From: Carposina sasakii
Lineage: Eukaryota > Arthropoda > Insecta > Lepidoptera > Carposinidae
NCBI GenBank assembly: GCA_014607495.2
Contig: CP053148.1
Location: forward strand, 8,122,001 to 8,186,000
DNA length: 64,000 nt
Reading direction: 5' to 3'
Shown here: piece by piece, positions 57,141 to 64,000 of the stretch
How positions within the stretch are numbered: the stretch's first letter is position 1
Layout of the letters: each line of letters begins with the position of its first letter
Translations under genes and position numbers: made by a program
Notes under the pieces: model-generated
Databases searched by the model: none
Told to the model about the DNA's origin: nothing
What the model saw: the letters and a program-made list of their open reading frames with translations, nothing else

Positions 57141-57192
57141 CTTAGAATAATAATTCGCTCAGAGCGGAGCGAAGACCTATCATTAATCTAAG
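57141..57192. repeat. 52-bp foldback, core orientation 2
   Basis: The arms are CTTAGAATAATAATT and ATCATTAATCTAAG, as at 14538-14589, but the core is CGCTCAGAGCGGAGCG, the reverse complement of the core there. Confidence 0.8.
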
Positions 57193-57302
57193 ATTATTAC
57201 TAACCTTTTAAACTACAAGAATCCTTCTGTAATGACAATATTTTTCTTTATATACTATCGTAATAATGTTTTATATGACACGATATCAAAAACTTACATC
57301 TA

Positions 57303-58549
57303 TACAGGGTTTTTTTCGTTGCCACCCTTAAGGGGTTATATCCACTTGCGAGGCAGAAAAAACGCGTTTTTTTGTGAATTTTTTCCAAAGAGGCATTTTA
57401 TTTTATACATTAATGGAAAAAATGTACTTAAACAGAATTTAATGTACTTTAACAATCAGCGGTTTATTTAAAAAATTATTGGATCCCCTAGCTCCTGTAG
57501 ATGATCTGCGGAGAGACCTCCAAAAAAAAGTGCTTGGCGGTGAGCAAGATATCTCTGGTCCAAATTATCTGAAAACCAAAAACCAAAAATATTTATTTTT
57601 ATAATAAATAAATACAGGTAATGATCGAAGGTCTAGTCAAAATTTTGATTTTTGACAAAATGGCGGCTGTTCAAAAAAATAATTCAGTTTTTCATGACAA
57701 TTTTTCACTTCAAAGTGGCTTAAAAAATCGAAATTATTGTCCAAAACCTTATTCCTTCGATCATTACCTGAAAAATATATCTGAGTAAGTCGTGTGAAAA
57801 TTTCAAACCGATCGGTTTAGCGGTTTCGGAGAAATTTTCCTCACCGACTCTGAAAACACGGTTTTGAGATAAACGCGTTTAAAGTTTCGGGAACGATTTA
57901 CACTAAATTATTTTTTTTTTTTCAACTTACATCGTGTCATCTATTCCAGCACCATAAGAGGAACCCTCTGCTTCGTCGTTTGCTTCCATTTGTATTATTA
58001 TCTTAGGGTCCCAAACACAATATAAGTCGAGAACAAAAGGGTAGAAGCTACCAGAAACAGCTGCTACTCCGGCTCGTGCTCCGCCTACTTTCGAACGCTC
58101 GGAGACGTTCTTACTAATACGCTCATATCTCCGAAACTAATTGTCGGATCGATTTGAAATTTTCAGAGAATATTCTTGAATATATGTACATTCAAAAAAT
58201 GAAAAAAAATCAAAATCGATTTTTTGAAAATCACAAGTGGATATAACCCCTTAACGAAGGGTACTCTATACATGAAATAAAGTAAGTTTATGCCAAAAAA
58301 ATGCTGGGAAAGTATGTAATTTTTTAAAATTACACCTTGCGAAATTAATAGTGTCCAGTGTTTATGCTATTTATTTCATAGACAGATATTAATTATTTCT
58401 CGTGACAAAATCTTGCTACACGCGTCAATGTGCATTTATGCACCTGAAACCAGACACTTCCCAGGTATGCTTCCTTGGCGAAAAATGATCGTGATAATGA
58501 GGAGATTCCGTAGTTTTCGGGAACGTTGACGACCAAAAATCATCCTGTA
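57303..58549. mobile_element. TACAGGATG-family MITE, copy 5, interrupted
   Basis: The outer parts, 57303-57331 and 58251-58549, together make a copy in copy 1 orientation, from TACAGGGTTTTTTTCGTTGC to CCAAAAATCATCCTGTA. A separate TTAA-flanked element splits it at 57332-58250 within the CCTTTAACGAAGG motif. The right part is internally shortened. Confidence 0.8.
57332..58250. mobile_element. 919-bp TTAA-flanked non-autonomous element (piggyBac-like)
   Basis: Perfect 17-bp terminal inverted repeats, GGGGTTATATCCACTTG at the left and CAAGTGGATATAACCCC at the right, are each flanked by TTAA (57328-57331 and 58251-58254). The TTAA duplication is the hallmark of piggyBac insertion. Removing the insert restores the host MITE's CCTTTAACGAAGG-type motif. 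The interior has no long ORF, so it needs an external transposase. The TIR sequence is not the classic CCC-start piggyBac end, so assignment rests on TTAA. Confidence 0.75.
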
Positions 58550-58888
58550 TAGTTCTGTCCAAATTACTTTTACATCATTACCCTGACATTAACTATTTTT
58601 TATGATAAATTAGAATATGTTTTGCCAATATTTATATAGGTACGAATAGTATGCTTACTACATTATGTTAATAACTGTGCATGACTAAAAGCAAGAGCTA
58701 ACTTAATAATGCAGACGTTGTCTCTACTCTCCAACCCTCGTGTGGTCATATGTCACTCAATTATTTAGACAACGGCTCGAAGTATTCGCTACAAGAAACA
58801 ATACGATTAAACATTAAATCCTTCATTAAGTAAGTAATTAAGTATTTGGGTTTATTAAAGTTATCTCTATCTATTATTAAAGCTGTTA

Positions 58889-59151
58889 GGTGGCAATTCT
58901 TGTAAATTTTTGAGCCGAAACGCAACCACTAACGAACCGTTACGAAACGCGGTGCTAAGCAATATGTACTTACAGCTTGAGTAAGGTATATTTCAGCACG
59001 CATCGGTCGCGAGTATGACAGAATATAAATCTCTCATGCTGAAATGTGTCTAATTACGGCACCCTAAAGTAATTATTGCTTTATTCTGAGCGTCTACAAC
59101 GGTTCCGTTTCGGTTTCGTTACAACTTGAGACTTTTCAAGAATTGGCCCCC
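58889..59151. mobile_element. MITE, GGGGGCAATTCC ends, copy 2
   Basis: Same order as 49330-49602, from GGTGGCAATTCTTGTAAATT to CAAGAATTGGCCCCC. Moderately diverged from copy 1. Confidence 0.75.
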
Positions 59152-59227
59152 AGATTTCCGATAAAAAATAGATCTAATCTATAGGTAACAGTTACAAATT
59201 AAAAAATCTACTTTTACTATAAATATA

Positions 59228-59368
59228 AGGCCCGAATTTTCCAAACGTCAGATAGCCTATTTGAGGAATAAAGTTGATGGTGTCTTTCTCTAAAACTTCA
59301 TCATAATAGAGACAACATCAACTTTATTCCTTTGATAGGGACTCTGACGTTTGGAAAAATCGGCCCTT
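59228..59368. mobile_element. Foldback MITE, GGCCCGAATTTTCC ends
   Basis: About 141 bp. The left arm CGAATTTTCCAAACGTCAGA and the inner GGAATAAAGTTGATGGTGTC mirror the right-hand CAACATCAACTTTATTCCTT and TCTGACGTTTGGAAAAATCG. Decayed relatives are near 21270, 24961 and 44390. Confidence 0.75.
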
Positions 59369-59630
59369 AGATGAATAAATTTATGACGAGTTGTAGGTTA
59401 GGGGCTCTGCCTTCCGCGCGGTGCATATTTATTTCTTACTCGTATTGATAATGTTTGACATACGATTAATATCTATCAAACATCCGTTAGAAAACCCGCC
59501 CCCTTATTACGTAAAAGCAATAGCAAAGCCGAAGCCGCGCGATCGCGATCATTGAGAGTGTGTATCTGCGCGGGGCGAGGTGCGGGGCGCGGGAAGACGC
59601 TGAGCGCTAGTTACGCGCACGCACACACCC

Positions 59631-60995
59631 AATGAGGGATTTTTTGACAAGTTAAAATAACAATCAAAAATAGATGGCACGAGCGCATCACCTGCCCTAA
59701 TCCCCCCCCCACCTCACCTCTCCCAGCTTGAAGGATAGTAATAGTTCCGTGAATAGACTGTGCACTGATGACTAAAGCTGGCTACACATCCAGACTGTGT
59801 ACAGCCGACAATAAATAATACGGTCGGTTTTCTTAAGGTGTAGCATACGAGTAGGAGACATAGCAATTAACAAGTTGGATTTTGCTACATGGATGGGGTT
59901 AATAGTATCAGATTATAATCTTAATACGAGATGATACGTACTTAATTTTTTTCAACAAACTTAAATTTATGAATGACTACTGTTGCCCGTGACTTCATAT
60001 GCGTGAACTACAGAATATAGTCTATGTCCTTCTCCGTACTCCTGTATATTTCCTTTCATCCCATCCCATATTATTAAATGCTACAGATACTTATCTTACC
60101 CTAGAAGTTGTTCAGAAGTATGTATACCTTGGGCAAATATTGCAGTTGGGTAAAGACAACTTCGAGGGAGAAATCACCAGAAGAGTGCAGCTTGGGTAGG
60201 CAGCGTTTGGGAAGTTGCGTCATATCTTTGAGTCGTCCTTGCCACAATAGCTCAAGACCAATGTTCGATCAGTGCGTTCTACCAACCATGACTTACGGAG
60301 CCGAGACGTGGGACCTGACAGTGGGGCTGGCTCACCGTTTGCATGTCACTCAGAGAGCTATGGAAAGGTCAATGCTCGGAATCTCGCTAATGGAAAAAGT
60401 CCGAAACGAGATTATCCGGCAGAAGACCAAAGTGACAGACAAATGTAGCAGACTAAAGTGGCAGTGGGCCGGCCACATCTGTCGTAGAACCGATGGATGG
60501 TGGAGTAAACGGGTTCTCAAATGGAGACTGTGCCTCGGAAAGCGTAGCGTTGGGCGCCCTCCGGCCAGATGGACCGATGACTTAAAGAGGACGACTGGTA
60601 GTGACTGGATGGCAAAAACGGGATATCGAGCCATGTGGCGTACACTGGGGGAGGCCTACGTCCAGCATTGGACTGCAATAGGCTGACGACGACGACAGAT
60701 GCTTATTACTATTACCCTCGTGTAGTACAGTAAAGATTTTAATTTAGCAGAGATGCAGGCAATGCTAAGGTAGGTATCTGCTATATCTTTGTTTTTTCTA
60801 GCGAACCGATTTTTAGTCGGACGTGTACAGCACACTATAATCTGCTTCGTCTATCATAGTGCTTAGCAACTATTGATGTCTTTGGTTGAGGTGTGAGGTG
60901 GGGGGGATTAGGGTAGGTGATGCGCTCTCGTCATCTATCCAGGTGATTTGAACTATTTTTTTTAACTTTTAATAGTTGTCAGAAAATCCCTCATT
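59631..60995. mobile_element. GAGGGATTTT-ended element nested in a MITE
   Basis: The ends are AATGAGGGATTTTTTGACAA and TTGTCAGAAAATCCCTCATT. Subterminal inverted blocks AGATGGCACGAGCGCATCAC and GGTGATGCGCTCTCGTCATC, plus opposing C9 and G7 runs, extend the pairing. It is related to the compact foldback at 342-547 but carries about 1.2 kb of internal DNA, including an RTE fragment and a Helitron-like scrap near 59978-60030. Confidence 0.75.
60080..60690 (+). pseudogene. RTE-type LINE ORF2 C-terminus
   Basis: Codes for LEVVQKYVYLGQILQLG, NFEGEITRRVQLG, then a TAG, AAFGKLRHIF, and after a frameshift near 60255 FDQCVLPTMTYGAETWDLT. It continues QRAMERSMLGISL, KWQWAGHICRRTDG, GKRSVGRPPARWTDDLKR and AYVQHWTAIG to a stop, followed by a (GAC)n tail. 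This is the region after the RT in RTE-clade retrotransposons. The RT and endonuclease are missing. With one stop and one shift it is dead, but it is the best-kept RTE piece in the window. Confidence 0.85.
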
Positions 60996-61360
60996 ATTTA
61001 TTATAGCGATCGCGCGGCTTCGGCTCTGCTATTGCTTTTACGTAATCAGGGGGCCAGAATACTCGTAGCCACATAGTAGTCCCGAAACAGCATTATACTG
61101 GCTCATATCGTGGAATAGAAGCATTGAAAGATAAACACTGCAAATAAAGCCTTAACGATGCCTATTAACCACTTGAGAAGGTAATAAAAATATTTTACCT
61201 TGCCGTATCTAAGACAGTACACGCGATGGAGGGCCATTTATATCGCCTTCGTGCAAATGCTTATTGAATTAGATAATTAAATAAGGTTAGACAGAGAATG
61301 CGCATTAAAGGTTTAGCTAAAAAGAGGTTAGTATCAACGTCTTAATATATAAAGTAATTA

Positions 61361-61748
61361 TACAGGATGTTTTTTCGTTGCCACCGTTAACGAAGGGTAC
61401 GTACTCTATACATCAAATAAAGTAAGTTTATGCAAAAAAATGCTGGGAAACGATGTAAATTAAAAATAATTAATTATTTTATCGGGTGAAATTTATAGTG
61501 CCTAGTGCTTATGCTAGTTTTTTCATAGACAGATATTAATTATAATTATTTTTCGTGAAAAAATCTTGCTACACGCGTCAATGTGCATTTATGTAGAAAA
61601 ACGCAGTCTATTTACTCAACTTTGGACCCTATGCTAATATCTTGGGAACCAGACACTTCCCAGGTATGCTTCCATGGAGAAACATGATCGTGATGATCAG
61701 GAGATCCCGTAGTTTTTGGGAACGCTGACGACCAAAAATCACCCTGCA
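61361..61748. mobile_element. TACAGGATG-family MITE, copy 6
   Basis: Full length, in copy 1 orientation. It begins TACAGGATGTTTTTTCGTTG and ends CCAAAAATCACCCTGCA. Moderately diverged. Confidence 0.8.
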
Positions 61749-61969
61749 CCTACCTGTATACTGTATAAAGAACTATAATGTTCACCGCATATTACAACGT
61801 GGGGGTATTTGGGAAAAAGACAGTAAGTATATTATAGTAATACTATTTAAATCCATAATGTAAAATTTTTCACAAGTACCCTCATCGCGGGTGGTACGTT
61901 CCGCTCGGTGGATAATATATTAACTAATAATGTTAGATATAAGTATAAGTAAGTGTGTTGTAGTTTTTT

Positions 61970-62554
61970 AGGGTTCCGTACGTCTGAATACAAAAACGGA
62001 ACCCTTATAGGATCACTCGTGTGTCTGTCCGTCCGTCGCTTACAGTCAATTATTTCCGAATCTATTAGACCGATTAAGTTGAAATTTGGTACACATATCA
62101 ATTCCTGTGACCCAAACACAGAGGTGTGACGTGAGCAGATGAAATCTGTATATGGGGGGTCATTTTTGGGGGGAAGGGGAAAATTAAAAAAAAAATTCTG
62201 AAAACTGCATCGTGTGGCATATCAAATGAAAGGTCTTGTTGAGAAGATCTTAAATGTATTTTTTTGTAATTTTAAAATAAATAGTTTCCAAGTTATTCAA
62301 GAAAATAGACGAAAATTGACCATTCCCCCCCCCCTTATCTCCGAAACTACTGAACCTAAAATTTTGAAAAAAATACAGAAATTAGTTTTCTCCTTATAGA
62401 TTATAGGAAAACCTATAAGAAGTCCATGATATTAAAATAACATGGTAAATCACTCAATATTGTGCGTACCAACTTTTTGTCAGATTTAAAAAAACATGAT
62501 AGGTAACATCGTACGGAACCCTCTTCACGCGAGTTCAACTCGCACTTGTCGGCT
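61970..62554. mobile_element. GGGTTCCGTACG-bounded interspersed repeat
   Basis: Contains AGGGTTCCGTACGTCTGAAT and AACGGAACCCTTATAGGATC, then GTCTGTCCGTCCGTCGCTTA near 62025. It ends CGTACGGAACCCTCTTCACG and GAACTCGCACTTGTCGGC. I recognise it as a very common lepidopteran repeat. GGGTTCCGTACG recurs inverted near both ends. The class is not settled and it is non-coding. Confidence 0.6.
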
Positions 62555-63346
62555 TTTATTTATAGTTCAGAATTTAATGTTTGAAGAGGGATACCGGCAG
62601 TGTTCAGGAAAACCAGTAATCGTTTATTACTGTTGGCACTAACTATTGTAAATTATGTGGAAATAAATAAATAATCGAAATGCTAGAAAAACAGCCAAAA
62701 TTTCCACACACAAAACCTAACTACAAAAATTGAGACTCAAATCCACGGGTGATTTTCTAGATAGTACGGAAAATTTCAGGAATGTACATCATACTCGTAG
62801 TATCATTAAAAAGATACTTACCTGATACTGAAATTTTTGAAATTAAGGTTTAAGGCAATGTTATAAAACTGAAATATTAATTATGGCATAAACATGTCGA
62901 TACTAGCAAATGGAAATTGGGTACTTTCATGTAAACAATATTTTCAGGTTTCGTTTTCCACAAAGCTACCCCAATTTTTAAGGGTCCTTGGCGGTATGTT
63001 TTGTGAAATCTGACAGGTGACGGCTCCCCTGGTACAATGGCAGCCGTCCTTATCGCTTAGCTGGAAATAAATGAAAAGACTTTATCCCATTGTACGTGCA
63101 GTCACGAAAAATTCCGTGTTTCGTCGCCACATTGTAGTTTGGGAATATGCGACGCTTTTGTCAGACATTTAGATTATGTAAATAAAAGAGTCAGTTTCAG
63201 GTCTCATGTGTACCTACACCAACTACGAGTACCTAAACATAACGCAAGGCTACATCCATGCTTACCATAGCGGAGTGGAAGACAGATGTAAATAATCAGT
63301 GGCAAGTTTTTAATTTTTTCGCGGGTTATGAAACAAGTCATCTTAG
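62555..63346. other. Gene-free stretch with a family B scrap
   Basis: Positions 63262-63306 match retroposon family B (TTACCATAGCGGAGTGGAAG). Around 62725-62790 there is weak similarity to the inner arms of the TACAGGGTGTAAC foldback. No gene is supported. Confidence 0.4.
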
Positions 63347-63790
63347 CTTTATTAACCGACTTCAAAAAAGTGCGTTTATAAATTCGTCTGCATGTTTTTT
63401 ATTTATGTTTATTTTTTTATGTGTGTTACCTCAGAACTCCGTTATTTATGAACCGATTTAATTTTTTTTAAATAGTTTATCATGGTATGCTTCCAAGTTG
63501 GTCCAATATTCACCACATCAGGATCTGATGATGGGATCTTGGAGAAATCGAGGGCAATCCTTAAATATTGTAGGCACATGTAGTCTGTTTTTATACTTTT
63601 ACTGAGCGTTTTGATCACCTACATATAAAACATAACATCTGATGATGGAATCTCTAAGGAATCTAGGGATATCCTCAAATATAATAGGCACAAGTAGTCC
63701 GTTTTTAGATTTTTATAGAGTATTTTGGTCACTACACTTAATATAAAAGAAACGAATCTGATGATGGAGCCGCCGAAAAACAGATAGTGG
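63347..63790 (+). repeat. AACCGACTTCAAAAAAG repeat with ~115-bp tandem units
   Basis: The head AACCGACTTCAAAAAAGTGC and TTACCTCAGAACTCCGTTAT is a widespread arthropod repeat. From 63523 a unit starting ATCTGATGATGG recurs at about 63638 and 63756, sharing AGGCACA, AGTAGTC, GTTTTTA and ATATAAAA blocks. The third unit is cut short. Confidence 0.65.
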
Positions 63791-63797
63791 ATCCTAT

Positions 63798-64000
63798 CCT
63801 ATGGCAGGGGGAGGCCTACGTCAAGTAGTGGACTGCAACAGGCTTATGAAGATAATTGTGTTAAGTCGTAAAATTATATGTTGCATTAAGCGGTGTCTGA
63901 AGTAAGATGGTTATAGAGGAAGAGGTAGACATGAGAATAACGAGATGAATGAAAGAAAAGTACCTACATATTGCACCGACCCCAAATGATTGGGAACAGG
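63798..64000 (+). mobile_element. RTE 3' terminus scraps at the window edge
   Basis: GGGGGAGGCCTACGTCAAGT and GTGGACTGCAACAGGCTTAT match the shared RTE/SINE 3' end. The last 60 bp (CACCGACCCCAAATGATTGG) look like another RTE 3' end, cut by the window boundary. Confidence 0.5.

Larger units (their letters stand above)
59499..61053. mobile_element. Hairpin MITE, CCCCCTGATTACGTAA family, copy 3, split
   Basis: The left half (59499-59630) and right half (60996-61053) together make a copy of the 50118-50303 MITE. Arms AAAGCAATAGCAAAGCCGAA and CTGCTATTGCTTTTACGTAA pair across 1.4 kb of inserted DNA. This is the outer layer of a three-level nest. Confidence 0.8.

Overview
The window reads as AT-rich nuclear DNA of a moth or butterfly. 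I infer this from the repeat families: RTE-type LINE ends with (GAC)n or (GAA)n tails, (ATGT)n-tailed retroposons, Helitron-like elements starting TCTATACTAATATTATAAA, LINE tails of the AATAAATGATATTGAATTTGAA type, and a TACAGGATG-bounded MITE. No host protein-coding gene could be supported. The window is a graveyard of transposable elements in intergenic or intronic sequence.

The one well-preserved coding system is a 4.8-kb DNA transposon at 16226-21006. It has 14-bp terminal inverted repeats and two convergent, spliced genes. The plus-strand gene encodes a SWIM-type zinc finger plus a YqaJ-like PD-(D/E)XK nuclease. The minus-strand gene encodes an N-terminal THAP zinc finger plus a PIF/Harbinger/IS5-like DDE transposase with an intact D-D-E triad. 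This two-protein plan matches what I recall of the ISL2EU (IS4EU) group of the PHIS superfamily. The nuclease gene is open end to end. The transposase gene carries one apparent 1-nt frameshift in an A run. Mirror-image CGCCATGT and TGACGTCA motifs lie just outside each gene, like a duplicated promoter.

Layout: 0-15 kb holds hairpin MITEs, a tandem dimer, an inverted pair of GTGGGACGAACGGGAA clusters, and several retroposons with clear target-site duplications (TSDs). 15-21 kb holds a LINE 3' end followed by the ISL2EU-like element. 21-45 kb is mostly old unique sequence with scattered MITEs, SINEs, Helitron remnants and an RFX-like X-box. 45-49 kb has two 5'-truncated LINEs on the minus strand. 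49-64 kb is rich in nested insertions, including a 919-bp TTAA-flanked element inside a MITE copy and a three-level nest at 59.5-61.05 kb.

Functional relations: the SINE-like units at 33.7, 43.6, 51.5 and 54.9 kb share their 3' end with the RTE LINE at 60.1-60.7 kb, so RTE probably mobilised them. The many MITEs have no autonomous partner in the window.
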